Positions 1-9,295 of a stretch of 64,000 nucleotides of DNA are shown here, piece by piece; position 1 is the stretch's first letter, and each line of letters opens with the position of its first letter. Both the position numbers and the translations under genes were made by a program. The notes under the pieces were generated by a model. That model was not told where the DNA came from, did no database searches, and worked only from the letters and a program-made list of their open reading frames with translations. Origin of the DNA: Marinilabilia salmonicolor (lineage in GTDB: Bacteria; Bacteroidota; Bacteroidia; Bacteroidales; Marinilabiliaceae); the NCBI RefSeq assembly GCF_003003035.1, contig NZ_PVTS01000006.1, positions 186,001 to 250,000 on the forward strand. Reading direction: 5' to 3'.

Positions 1-1044
1 AGTAGATGAAAGAACTTTATCACCAGGAAGAGATTCATGAACATAGGTTCTGACAGGACCGTTTCCACTTGCCAAAGGTACACCATAATAAAACCCATCT
101 CCATTGGGAGCAACATAGATTGGCAAACGAGGATCTTCCATACCAAACGGACCACGATTACCTTTTAATAGTTCCACGAAAGAATAAGAAGGTGCAAAGT
201 CGGTTCGATTTTCAACATAGAAAGCCCGATACATCGGGGCCCCATTCAATGCAGAATTTTCAAAGTTAATTACAGCATTATCCCCGTTTGACTCAAAAAC
301 ACCGGCATCAAGAGCCCCGGTAATGTGCTCATTAGCCAGAGTCGGGTTAGCACTCTTTATCCGGTTAGCAATTCTTAGTCTAAGAGAATTGGCAAATTTT
401 TTCCATTGAACAGCATCGCCGCTAAAAAGATTATCTCCGCCAATCATATTTGCATTTTCAATAATCATTGCCTGAGCCTCGTCCAACTCTTTCAGTAAAT
501 CGGCATAAATATCAGCCTGACGGGCATAAGAAGGAGAAAGTACATCAGCATCACCTTGCAATGCCGTGAAATCACCATTTCCGGCACCATAAGAATAATA
601 AGGAATATCCCCCCAAACATTAGTTGCAAGCTGAAAAATATATGCAAGCATTATTCTTGAAGCGGCAATTTGATTGTCGTTAGGTGCGTCAAGCGCAGCA
701 TCAACTTTAAGTTCAGGATCGGTATTTATATCAATAATCGATTTTAGATCACGTGCATTACCATAAATATCATCCCATCCGGCTTTATTTACAGTTTCAC
801 GATACTGAAAACGATCTTCTTCGGTATAGTTAACCTGATTCCAGTATTGCACCCAGAGGAGTGCCATACGTCCCGAGAACCATTCATCACGGGTATCATT
901 CATAAGCTGCTTCTGAACGCGGCTCATCAATCCGGCAGTAGGAGGCACTTCCGGTTCATTGGGGTTCTCAATGTAATCAACTTCACAAGCCGAAAACAAA
1001 AAAGCTCCCAATACTAAGAATGTTATATATTTTGAAATTCTCAT
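1..1044 (-). CDS. SusD/RagB-family outer-membrane lipoprotein, C-terminus beyond the window
   Basis: This reading frame is open from an ATG at 1044 down to base 1 with no stop, so 348 codons of a longer gene are visible. The N-terminus is a lipoprotein signal peptide with an FSAC lipobox (Cys about residue 20), then a segment typical of the SusD-like group (SRVQKQLMNDTRDEW, FSGRMALLWVQYWNQV). SusD proteins sit on the cell surface as the lid of a SusC transporter and bind the incoming glycan or peptide. The start lies 19 bases after the stop of the SusC gene at 1064-4231, so the two are surely co-transcribed. The substrate cannot be read from the sequence, and no hydrolase gene is visible on this side. 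A complete member is usually 480-600 residues, so roughly a third is missing. Confidence 0.9.
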   Translation of the reverse strand, partial: MRISKYITFLVLGAFLFSACEVDYIENPNEPEVPPTAGLMSRVQKQLMNDTRDEWFSGRMALLWVQYWNQVNYTEEDRFQYRETVNKAGWDDIYGNARDLKSIIDINTDPELKVDAALDAPNDNQIAASRIMLAYIFQLATNVWGDIPYYSYGAGNGDFTALQGDADVLSPSYARQADIYADLLKELDEAQAMIIENANMIGGDNLFSGDAVQWKKFANSLRLRIANRIKSANPTLANEHITGALDAGVFESNGDNAVINFENSALNGAPMYRAFYVENRTDFAPSYSFVELLKGNRGPFGMEDPRLPIYVAPNGDGFYYGVPLASGNGPVRTYVHESLPGDKVLSST

Positions 1045-1063
1045 AATTTACTTCTTTTAATGT

Positions 1064-4000
1064 TTAAAATGTAATTTGAACATTCATCCCATAAGAACGG
1101 GTTGCGGGAATCAAGCCGCCTTCCATTCCCTGAATATTACCGGATCCTCCTACTGTTGATTCCGGATCAACACCTTCCTGATCCAGTCCCCAGACAAAAA
1201 GGTTTTGTCCGTAGAAAGAAACCCTTGCTTTTTCAACAAAATCAGCAAATTTCGGCAAAGTATAGCCAAATGTCACCTCCCTTAACTTCACATAAGAGGC
1301 ATCAAAAAAGCTTGTGGCACTAGGCGTTCCCATACCATGGTAATGATAAGCACCATAATCTTCGGCAGCAATTGTTATATCATTAGGTTCTCCTGAAGGC
1401 AATACACCGGGCACAACAATTCCATCTTCACGTATTGTATTTCCACCAGATGTAGGTTGTGCAGTAGCTTCCAACATACCTGAATACATCCCCCACATAT
1501 GAGAAAGCGAGTAGTAAGTTCCTCCCTGCTGAATATCCAACAATACACTAACATCAAAATTTTTATATTTAAAAGCATTCCGGATTCCCAAATTGTAATC
1601 AGGCAAAGCAGAACCAATCTTCTTCAAAGCTGATCTCTGATAAAATCCGGTATCAGGATCAACAATTTTATTTCCACTGTCATCATACACATAGTCATAG
1701 CCCCACAACATCTGATAAGGATCACCAACTGAAGCATTCAGGTAAGCTCCTCCAAAGGGGGCAGCAGCAATCTGAAGTTTATCAAGACCGGCAGGAAGTT
1801 CAACAACTTCATTGTCATTTTTAGAATAATTGACACTTATATCCCATTGGAAATCGGAAATTTTCACGGGTGTACCATAAACTAAAACTTCAACCCCCTT
1901 ATTCTCAATTTCTCCGGCATTAATAACCTTTGAAGTAAAACCGGTGGATCCACTTATCTCAATTGGTACAATCTGATCCGTAGTATTTCTCTTATACCAG
2001 CTAAAATCAAATCCGACTCTGTTTGCAAGGAAAGCTCCCTCCAATCCAAACTCTATCTCTGACGTAGATTCAGGTTTCAGATCAGGATAATTGAGGCGTC
2101 TGTTATTAGAAAATTGCCGGGTATTATTAAAGGCATCACCAACAAGATAGGTTTGGATTACACGATAAGGATCGGTACCATTACCTGTACGTGAGATATT
2201 AAACCTTACTTTGGCAAAGTTCATCCAATTAACGTCAATAACCTCTGAAGGAATAAAACTAAATGAAGCAGCAGGATAAAAATAACTATTATCTCCATTT
2301 GGCAAAGTAGAATCAAAATCTTTTCGGGCAGTAATATCAACATATGCTAAATTTCTATACCCTACACTTGCCATAGCAAACCAGCTGTTAACTTCACGTT
2401 CTTCCTTATATGTCTCAACAATCGGCATGTTATTGGAGTTATTTACATTCCACAAACCACCAACTGCCAATCCTCCATCGGTCTCGGAAGTAACCCTGTT
2501 ATATTCAGAAACTCGTCTATTAGCTCCCAGCGTCCCCATTAAATTCAAGTCGCCAAAATTGTCATTGAAACTAATCTTTCCTTCATAATTGGTTTCAACA
2601 AACTGGCGGGTACTGGATTCATAAGCCGACAAAGCCTGTGATCCCGGAGCCACACGCTCCCTGGTATTAAAGGTATAAGTATCCAGATAGACATTTCCTT
2701 CAGCACTTAAATAATCAGTGATATTAATTTTCAGCCCAGCGGTTCCATAAATCCGTTTTCTGTCATCATCTGAATAGTTTTCATTAACAGTCCAGTAAGG
2801 GTTGTCTGAATACAAAGGATTTGGATTATTTACCGAAATTCTATTCCAGGTTCTTTGAGTGCCATCAGGATTTTTATAATTACTGAGTTTATCCATATCC
2901 AGCTGACGCTGTCCCCATTGAAAGAACTTCTGAAAAACTGAATTATCATGATACCCGAAAATAGGCCGGCCTTTTGTATAGGTATCAACATAATTAACGG
3001 TTGACTTCACTTCCAAAACTTCATCAAAGAAACTTGATGAACCATTGATGTTAAATGTGTGCTTATCCTGGCTGGAATTAGGGATGGTACCTGTCTTATT
3101 AACATTGCTATACCCGACCCGCAAAGCAGAATTTTCACTGGAAGTACTTACAGAAACAGAATTTTGATAAGCAACTCCTGTTTCAAAGAAATCTTCCACA
3201 TCATTTTCAGGAGCTTTCCATTCTCCCGTTTGCGGGGTTGATGTAATCCCCTGTTCGTAGTCAGATATACCCCACCAATGCAAAACCTGTTGCCCTTCAT
3301 ATCTGGGGCCCCAGCTTTCATCGGTATCATACGACACCGTTTGATATTCTACTCCGTTGATAGTGGTAGAACCAAAACCACCATATCCTCCACCATATTC
3401 TCTTTGCAAAGGAGGCAAAACTGAAATTTCCTCAAATGTAACACCCGAATTAACTTCCACACTAAAGTCTTTCCTTCCTCTGGTACCTGACTTTGTGGTT
3501 ATCATTATCACACCATTCTGTCCACGGCTACCATACAGAGCAGAAGCAGCACTACCTTTAAGTATATTCACACTTTCAATATCATAACTATTCAGGTCAT
3601 TGACCATTGATCCATAATCAATTCCACCACCTCCTGATTGAGTGCTGGTAGTATTAAAGTTTTGATTATCCAACGGCACACCATCAACCACATAAAGCGG
3701 CTGATTGTTCCCTGTCAGCGAACTTGCTCCACGAATCAAAACATTTTGTGAACCGGCAAAATTAGATCCTGAAATCTGAACACCTGCCACCTTACCTGCA
3801 AGGGCAGAGATCGGACTTGAATTATTTGCAGCAGTCAACTCCTCTGCATTTACGTTCTGAGCCGCATACCCCAAAGATTTCTTCTCTCTTGAAATCCCCA
3901 ATGCAGTTACCACCACTTCATCCATGGCAATGGCCTCATCAACCATTGCTAGATCAACGGTGGTTTGTCCGCTGAGAGCAATTTCCTGAGTCTGCATACC

Positions 4001-4231
4001 AATAAAGGAAAAGACCAAAGTTTCTGAACCTTCAGGTACATTCAAAGAATAAGCACCATCAATATTGGTAACTGTACCAATAGTAGTGCCTTTAACGAAT
4101 ACGGAAACACCCGGAACAGGCTCCCCGGTTTCACTTCCCGTAACAGTTCCACTTATGGTTTGGGCTTGTGCCAGAACAGACCCCAGCCCAATTACCATGA
4201 GGAACGAAAGTGCTAAAAGTACTTTCTTCAT
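1064..4231 (-). CDS. SusC/RagA-family TonB-linked outer-membrane transporter
   Basis: The 1055-residue protein has a signal peptide ending near ...SVLAQA, a carboxypeptidase-regulatory-like beta-sandwich (about 25-105, with GVSVFVKGTTIGT), a TonB plug (about 110-235, with a GQNGVIMITTK motif) and a 22-strand-type barrel ending in a terminal phenylalanine (MNVQITF), as expected for BAM-dependent insertion. SusC proteins import bulky nutrients together with SusD using TonB energy. There is no N-terminal STN domain and no neighbouring ECF sigma/anti-sigma pair, so trans-envelope regulation through this protein is unlikely. It heads an operon with the partial SusD downstream. Its leader and first ~110 residues closely match those of the second SusC (9296-12463), while the plug and barrel diverge. 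Confidence 0.96.
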   Translation of the reverse strand: MKKVLLALSFLMVIGLGSVLAQAQTISGTVTGSETGEPVPGVSVFVKGTTIGTVTNIDGAYSLNVPEGSETLVFSFIGMQTQEIALSGQTTVDLAMVDEAIAMDEVVVTALGISREKKSLGYAAQNVNAEELTAANNSSPISALAGKVAGVQISGSNFAGSQNVLIRGASSLTGNNQPLYVVDGVPLDNQNFNTTSTQSGGGGIDYGSMVNDLNSYDIESVNILKGSAASALYGSRGQNGVIMITTKSGTRGRKDFSVEVNSGVTFEEISVLPPLQREYGGGYGGFGSTTINGVEYQTVSYDTDESWGPRYEGQQVLHWWGISDYEQGITSTPQTGEWKAPENDVEDFFETGVAYQNSVSVSTSSENSALRVGYSNVNKTGTIPNSSQDKHTFNINGSSSFFDEVLEVKSTVNYVDTYTKGRPIFGYHDNSVFQKFFQWGQRQLDMDKLSNYKNPDGTQRTWNRISVNNPNPLYSDNPYWTVNENYSDDDRKRIYGTAGLKINITDYLSAEGNVYLDTYTFNTRERVAPGSQALSAYESSTRQFVETNYEGKISFNDNFGDLNLMGTLGANRRVSEYNRVTSETDGGLAVGGLWNVNNSNNMPIVETYKEEREVNSWFAMASVGYRNLAYVDITARKDFDSTLPNGDNSYFYPAASFSFIPSEVIDVNWMNFAKVRFNISRTGNGTDPYRVIQTYLVGDAFNNTRQFSNNRRLNYPDLKPESTSEIEFGLEGAFLANRVGFDFSWYKRNTTDQIVPIEISGSTGFTSKVINAGEIENKGVEVLVYGTPVKISDFQWDISVNYSKNDNEVVELPAGLDKLQIAAAPFGGAYLNASVGDPYQMLWGYDYVYDDSGNKIVDPDTGFYQRSALKKIGSALPDYNLGIRNAFKYKNFDVSVLLDIQQGGTYYSLSHMWGMYSGMLEATAQPTSGGNTIREDGIVVPGVLPSGEPNDITIAAEDYGAYHYHGMGTPSATSFFDASYVKLREVTFGYTLPKFADFVEKARVSFYGQNLFVWGLDQEGVDPESTVGGSGNIQGMEGGLIPATRSYGMNVQITF

Positions 4232-4379
4232 AGATTAATAGGTTTAAAATTAAAAATATAGGACAATGAAATCAAATTACAATTTCTGAAAACAAATGTC
4301 AATTTTCATCAACAATAATGTCAACAATAAAGTCTCTAAAGCTCTTGACAAAACAATAAGTCGTGGTTATTGTTTGTTA

Positions 4380-4410
4380 CAAAATTAGGCTTTTTTTCAA
4401 CAACTCAAAA
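4380..4410 (-). promoter_or_regulatory. Predicted Bacteroidetes-type promoter for the first SusC/SusD operon
   Basis: Read on the minus strand, a TTTTG box (4410-4406) is followed after 18 bases by TAATTTTG (4387-4380). This matches the phylum's primary-sigma consensus TTTG...TAnnTTTG. The SusC start codon is about 150 bases downstream, giving a fairly long leader. The call is by motif only. Confidence 0.5.
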
Positions 4411-4934
4411 TATTAAAAGTATTTTTTACAGCAAAAAACAATTTATAAAGCCTAAATTCCTCCAAATAATTACCTTTTTGCTGAACCACCCCTTCATTTT
4501 TTCACTCCATCAATCTGTTTAATACAAATAATTGATCGCCACCCCCTGTTTTTATATGTTTCGTTTAATTTTTTCATTAAGCCTTTATTTCAATTACTTA
4601 CAAAATTTTTTGGTTTCATTTTATTACCCCTGAAAATGAAATAAAGAAAAGCAACAATCCTCTCAAAACCTCAAAACACCTAACAAAAGTTAAATATCCT
4701 ATAAAGAGTAATAGCAGAAGAAATCAGCAGATAGGTGTAAGCTCATCTAAAATAATAGAAGGAAAGAAAATCTCTAAGATTAAAACCCGGGAAGGAATGA
4801 TCAATAGATCTTTAGACATTAGAAGCTATAGGTTAGATAAAATCGTAAGACATTGACATTCTGTGTTTTATCAAAAACAATCATTTAAACTTAACGATTT
4901 AATTTCAGATCTTTGAAAGACAACCCCTGCCCAG

Positions 4935-5192
4935 GAAGGCAAAGCCGGAATGAGCCCGGGGTTAATCGACCGACACCACATGGTCTCTGAAAGAGGCCAA
5001 CAAAAACCGAAAGAAAGAGAACAGCTCCGATTAAAACACCTCTCCTAACGTCCCTGAAAGGGGCAAATTTGAATAACCCCGGGCCATGAAGGCGAAGCCG
5101 GAATGAGCCCGGGGATAATCGACCGACACTACGAGGTCTCTGAAAGAGGCCAACAATAACCGAAAGAAAGAGAACAGCTCCGGTAAAAACAC
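4935..5192. repeat. Duplicated ~105-bp intergenic repeat with G+C-rich hairpins
   Basis: Two direct copies, 4935-5039 and 5088-5192 (offset 153 bases), differ at about eight positions. Each contains GAATGAGCCCGGGG, a CGACCGACA segment and a GGTCTCTGAAAGAGGCC-like inverted repeat. Between them lie CCCTGAAAGGGG and the inverted pair CCCCGGGC (5077-5084) / GCCCGGGG (5107-5114), so the RNA or single strand would be heavily folded. No start codon or reading frame is supported. The rest of the gap 4232-5560 is A+T-rich with no gene that I can support, apart from the predicted SusC promoter at 4380-4410 and a second terminator-like hairpin at 5411-5447. Confidence 0.75.
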
Positions 5193-5410
5193 AACAACCA
5201 AATCTAATTCTTTCACCCGTGCCGGGGCTTTACCCTTTATCCTGTCATATACAAGCTACCATGCTGTCGCCCCCCGGAGCTGGAACAAACGGATTGAAAG
5301 GTAGTTTCATCACCATACTTTTCCTTTATCCTGGGAGAAAAACAAAGTTCATTCGTTTTGCTGGCGAAAACGGGACAGCTGGATGAAGCGGAAGTTTGGG
5401 TTATCAGTCA

Positions 5411-5447
5411 ACAAAAAAGCACCGACAAAAGATCTTTGCCGGTGCTT
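5411..5447 (-). terminator. Second terminator-like hairpin on the minus strand
   Basis: Stem AAGCACCG (5417-5424) pairs with CGGTGCTT (5440-5447). On the minus strand the stem is followed by a run of T. It lies about 120 bases beyond the terminator of the second SusC operon, so it may be a backup or a relic of a lost gene. Confidence 0.5.
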
Positions 5448-5560
5448 CCTATATCAAAATGAACATCACTTTACCAAAATCAGGCAAATAAAACGTTTGT
5501 CGAACGGAACTAGTAAAATCAGTTTTTTCTACTCTCCAAAAACATCAATACAACCATATA

Positions 5561-5605
5561 TAAATCAAAAAGGGACCGTTTCATTAAAACTGAAACGATC
5601 CCTTT
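5561..5605 (-). terminator. Rho-independent terminator of the second SusC/SusD/lipoprotein operon
   Basis: A 15-bp stem (5569-5583 with 5591-5605) with one mismatch and a 7-base loop lies directly downstream of the lipoprotein stop at 5628. On the minus strand it is followed by TTTTTGATTT. Confidence 0.85.
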
Positions 5606-5627
5606 CCTTAATCAAATATCGAAATAA

Positions 5628-7604
5628 TTAAAAAATCACACTATTTGGCAGGTTCTTCTTTAAAGATTTCTTAGACATTTTATTTCCCTGAATTGAAAAA
5701 TCAGGACCGGATACTACATCTTCGGTTCTTTCCTTTAAGGTAGAGAAAACAGTAAGACCTCTATAACTTCCTGCTTCTACACTAGCTGATTTCGTTTCTT
5801 CCTCAACAGGTGTGAATACCAAGTCATAATATCCATCAACCCAGCCACCTGCGGCTTCACTATCAATTAAATATCCATCACCTACACTAGACTCAGCAAT
5901 AATAAGGTTGCCTTGCATGTTGAAGGTAAAATCAATCACTGAGGTAGTACTAACACCACCGGCATCAGTAGTGTAAAGAGTTGCATCATAAACGCCACTA
6001 CTCAGTTCAAAATCAGGCAAAGTTTGTGGAGCAATAGACAACATACTGTTTGCAGCATCAAAATCAGCAATGATTTCAACGGCATAATCAACACCAGTAA
6101 TAATCAAAGAGCTTTCATCGCTACCTTCTGAAATTGAAACTTCCATTTCTGTAGGACCATCACCAAATTGAGATTCACCAGACATTATAAAATCACCCAT
6201 AAAGTCCGATTTACTATAAGAAACAGCTTCTTCAGAGTAATAAAAGATCTCAGAGAATTCGCCGAGGATGGTACCATCTTCATAATGGAACATCAGTCCT
6301 AAAGAATAAATGGTTACACCTTTTGAATTAACTTCAACAGAAGTATCAATATCACCGCTGGGTGAAACGTAAACCATTTGTCCCATATACTCTAGGCCGG
6401 TAGCCTGATTTTCAGGAATTATAACCTTGCCATCTTCTTCGTAATAGTAAAAAGCAAGTCCGTAACCGCCAGCATATAAATCAGAGAGATAGAATAAGTT
6501 TTTGTATTCACTCTCCTCATTATCAGGATCAGCATCTATTGCTGCGGAAATAGATTGACTCCAAACATCACTATAAGCATTAGATTCATATTCTCCTACT
6601 TCACCAGGAATCTCTTCATATTCGACATCATTGAAGTCTTCAATTTTTAGGTTAGCAGCAATGAAAGCTTCCTTGGTCATATAAATAATAGTTGGACTTG
6701 AAGCTCCATAAGCAGCACCATTATTATATCCAGCTTCACTGAAATATAAAGATGATGCTGGAAATGTAATTACATCTCCATTTTTCCTCCCAAGTGGATT
6801 TGCATCTTTATCATCAGAGATATTTCCAAACAATGATCCTATAGAAATCATTCCATACCCCCAGTCAACACCAATCTCATGGGCAAACATAAAAACTTCT
6901 CCTGTTGCATTATCAATCTCAATTGTAGTAGTATAATCTTTACTTTCATCAAAATCGCCTGGATCGTTATACGGATATCCGTCATGAATTCCATCTTCAT
7001 CAGTGCCAGTAGCTACGTCATAAACATTTTTAAACCTATAACGTACAGCCCCTGAGACTTCTGCTTTTTCTGCCTGAACATACATTGGATAAGAACTTAC
7101 TCCATATCCTCCGGAAAATGCGCCATCCACATAAATCATTGGCTCATCAACAGAAACCCATTGAATCCTTGTAGCATTGGCTTCAACATAGGGTATTTGA
7201 GAAGAGTAAGGATTTACAAATTCATCTCCTTCAACAGCAAGTTTCAGGTTATATGTTGTACCTTCAGCAGCCGTCGGAAAAGTAACTTTAAAATCCACTT
7301 CTGTCTCGCCATCTGCAAAACTAACTGTTTCAGGAACCTCGAATACATCATCATCATTTATTTCCTGAACAATAGGAACCTCTACTGCACCTGAAGAAAC
7401 CTCACGCGCTATAGTAAGAGTCATCTCTGTAGCTTCAGTTGGCTCCAATTCTATCAATTGGGGATTAGATGCAGGAAAATAAACTCCCTGACATCCTTCC
7501 GGCACTTCAGGACTTGGAGTAACCGAATCTTCAAAATCATCACAGGCACTAAATGTAAAAACTGCCAGGACTGAAATTGCTATAAAAATTTTATTTAGTT
7601 TCAT
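5628..7604 (-). CDS. Surface lipoprotein in SusE/SusF position
   Basis: This 658-residue protein starts with a lipoprotein signal peptide and FSAC lipobox (Cys21), then a CDDFEDS linker typical of surface-exposed Bacteroidetes lipoproteins. The region of about residues 35-135 (GVYFPASNPQLIELEP, then alternating strands with FADGETEVDFKVTF) resembles the Ig-like/Calx-beta-like modules common in such proteins. The remainder is acidic and beta-rich, and I do not recognise a catalytic motif. An upstream ATG at 7631 overlaps the SusD stop (TAATG) and would add nine residues; I chose 7604 because the signal peptide begins there. By position it follows SusC and SusD and probably binds the same ligand, but this is inferred from synteny only. 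Confidence 0.85.
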   Translation of the reverse strand: MKLNKIFIAISVLAVFTFSACDDFEDSVTPSPEVPEGCQGVYFPASNPQLIELEPTEATEMTLTIAREVSSGAVEVPIVQEINDDDVFEVPETVSFADGETEVDFKVTFPTAAEGTTYNLKLAVEGDEFVNPYSSQIPYVEANATRIQWVSVDEPMIYVDGAFSGGYGVSSYPMYVQAEKAEVSGAVRYRFKNVYDVATGTDEDGIHDGYPYNDPGDFDESKDYTTTIEIDNATGEVFMFAHEIGVDWGYGMISIGSLFGNISDDKDANPLGRKNGDVITFPASSLYFSEAGYNNGAAYGASSPTIIYMTKEAFIAANLKIEDFNDVEYEEIPGEVGEYESNAYSDVWSQSISAAIDADPDNEESEYKNLFYLSDLYAGGYGLAFYYYEEDGKVIIPENQATGLEYMGQMVYVSPSGDIDTSVEVNSKGVTIYSLGLMFHYEDGTILGEFSEIFYYSEEAVSYSKSDFMGDFIMSGESQFGDGPTEMEVSISEGSDESSLIITGVDYAVEIIADFDAANSMLSIAPQTLPDFELSSGVYDATLYTTDAGGVSTTSVIDFTFNMQGNLIIAESSVGDGYLIDSEAAGGWVDGYYDLVFTPVEEETKSASVEAGSYRGLTVFSTLKERTEDVVSGPDFSIQGNKMSKKSLKKNLPNSVIF

Positions 7605-7630
7605 ATTTGAATATTCTTTAGGGTAAAACA

Positions 7631-9274
7631 TTAAAGATCAGCAACCGGTTCCGGAGCAGGAACAGAAGGATTATTATCGCCTTCTGACAATCCAGGATTG
7701 GCCTGAATCTCTGACTCAGGTATTCTCCACAACAAAATCGGATCATCCGGTGCAATATTAAACACCATGGTAGCATTTGGAAAACCACCACCTCTACGAT
7801 CAACACCTGTTTCTAACCGCATAACATCAAACCAGTTTAATCCTTCTCCCCACAATTCAATGCGACGTTGACGGAAGACTTCTTCCTGAATTCCATCTGG
7901 AGAAGTGGCCTCACAAACATAAGCTGGATTTCGGTAAGCTTTAACAAATTCCTCCAGTGTAGTCTTTCCAGCATCAGGAGCTCCACCTTTTGCCTGTGCT
8001 TCGGCTTTAATCAAATACATCTCCTCAATACGCATCAAAGGAATATCACTGGCATTAGTTGAAGAACCAGCCTCTTCATTATACGGTGCAAATTTCACTT
8101 GAGTAAAAGGGGCAAAATCATAATCAGCAATTATTCCTTCATAAGCATTATTAAGATTCGGAGATTCTTGATATTCATCTAACCACCAACCTTTTCTAAC
8201 ATCATCCTCTTCAATAGTTTCATAAAGAGCTTTATTGATTTGTTTTCCTTTCGAATACCAGGCATATCCATAATTTAGAGATCCCATATGAGATAACCAG
8301 TTCACAATACCTGAAGTAACAACATCGTCAGTTTCTGCTATTTTAATTCCCCACATCCAGTTTGGCTCGTCCATGGTCCAGAAAGAAGGCTTGCTAACAT
8401 CAGAAATCCCGGCAGGACTAACACCATCCGCCATGGCATTTTCAATTGCCTTAGTGGCATCGGCGGCAGCTTCAGTCCATTTCTCCATACTTAAATTAAT
8501 ACGTGCTCTAAGGCCATAAGCAACATATAAACTAAAGAATCGTTTATCCTCAGCCTTTTCTGTTATAACAGTTCTGGTTATTCCAGACTGTTTTGCACTT
8601 TCCAGTAATTCCAAAGCTGCTGAAATGTCAGAACTAATTAAACTATATACTTCTTCTACACTGCTGCGAGGTGTTCCATTTTGGGCAGCAACTTCAGCAT
8701 TTTCATCAGTTATAATAGGAACACAAGGCTCTTGCTGATGCCCAACATATTTAAACTGATATAGTTGGGCCAAAACCCAATAATTGAAAGCCCGGGTTGC
8801 CAACCCCTGTGCCAAATAGAACTGAGAAGTAGGATCCTCAACATCAGCTGGAATGTTAGCAATAACATTATTAGCTGCATAGATCATTGAATACATATCG
8901 TTCCAAATAATCTGGCTCTCATAGGAAGTATAGTCTCTATCGGAGTAATCCAGGCTGTTACCTGTCCAGTTATAACCATTATCTTCACTCACCACATCAT
9001 AACCATTGGCATCAGTGAATAACATAACAGAGGGATACCCGAAATCATTATGACGCTCAGCACCAATTGCATCCTCATTGGGCATATACTGACTAAACTG
9101 AGCAAAAATGGCATTCACCCCAGCAACAGCTTTATCGGGATCCTTACTCACAACTTCCTCCTTCTGATCAGAGGTAATAATGGATCCTTCCGGTTGCGTA
9201 TCAAGTTTATCCTCACATCCAACAAACAGCGAGATGACAGGAACCATTAACGCAATAATATATTTTTTATTCAT
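7631..9274 (-). CDS. SusD/RagB-family outer-membrane lipoprotein
   Basis: The 547-residue protein has a lipoprotein signal peptide with FVGC (Cys20), followed by EDKLDTQPEGSI, the usual SusD opening. Tetratricopeptide-like helices follow (YLAQGLATRAFNYWVLAQLYQF), and the C-terminal part has RQRRIELWGEGLNWFDVMRL, a hallmark of the family. I start at 9274 rather than the ATG at 9286, because four extra residues would precede the basic n-region. It follows the SusC stop (9296) by about 20 bases and overlaps the next gene's alternative start, consistent with one operon of SusC, SusD and lipoprotein. It should capture substrate at the cell surface; the ligand is unknown. Confidence 0.95.
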   Translation of the reverse strand: MNKKYIIALMVPVISLFVGCEDKLDTQPEGSIITSDQKEEVVSKDPDKAVAGVNAIFAQFSQYMPNEDAIGAERHNDFGYPSVMLFTDANGYDVVSEDNGYNWTGNSLDYSDRDYTSYESQIIWNDMYSMIYAANNVIANIPADVEDPTSQFYLAQGLATRAFNYWVLAQLYQFKYVGHQQEPCVPIITDENAEVAAQNGTPRSSVEEVYSLISSDISAALELLESAKQSGITRTVITEKAEDKRFFSLYVAYGLRARINLSMEKWTEAAADATKAIENAMADGVSPAGISDVSKPSFWTMDEPNWMWGIKIAETDDVVTSGIVNWLSHMGSLNYGYAWYSKGKQINKALYETIEEDDVRKGWWLDEYQESPNLNNAYEGIIADYDFAPFTQVKFAPYNEEAGSSTNASDIPLMRIEEMYLIKAEAQAKGGAPDAGKTTLEEFVKAYRNPAYVCEATSPDGIQEEVFRQRRIELWGEGLNWFDVMRLETGVDRRGGGFPNATMVFNIAPDDPILLWRIPESEIQANPGLSEGDNNPSVPAPEPVADL

Positions 9275-9295
9275 AGTACAAATCATTTAAAATTA

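Noticed and set aside
5383-5631. 82-codon open frame on the plus strand
   Set aside because: It runs through the terminator hairpins of the opposite-strand operon and has no protein-like features.
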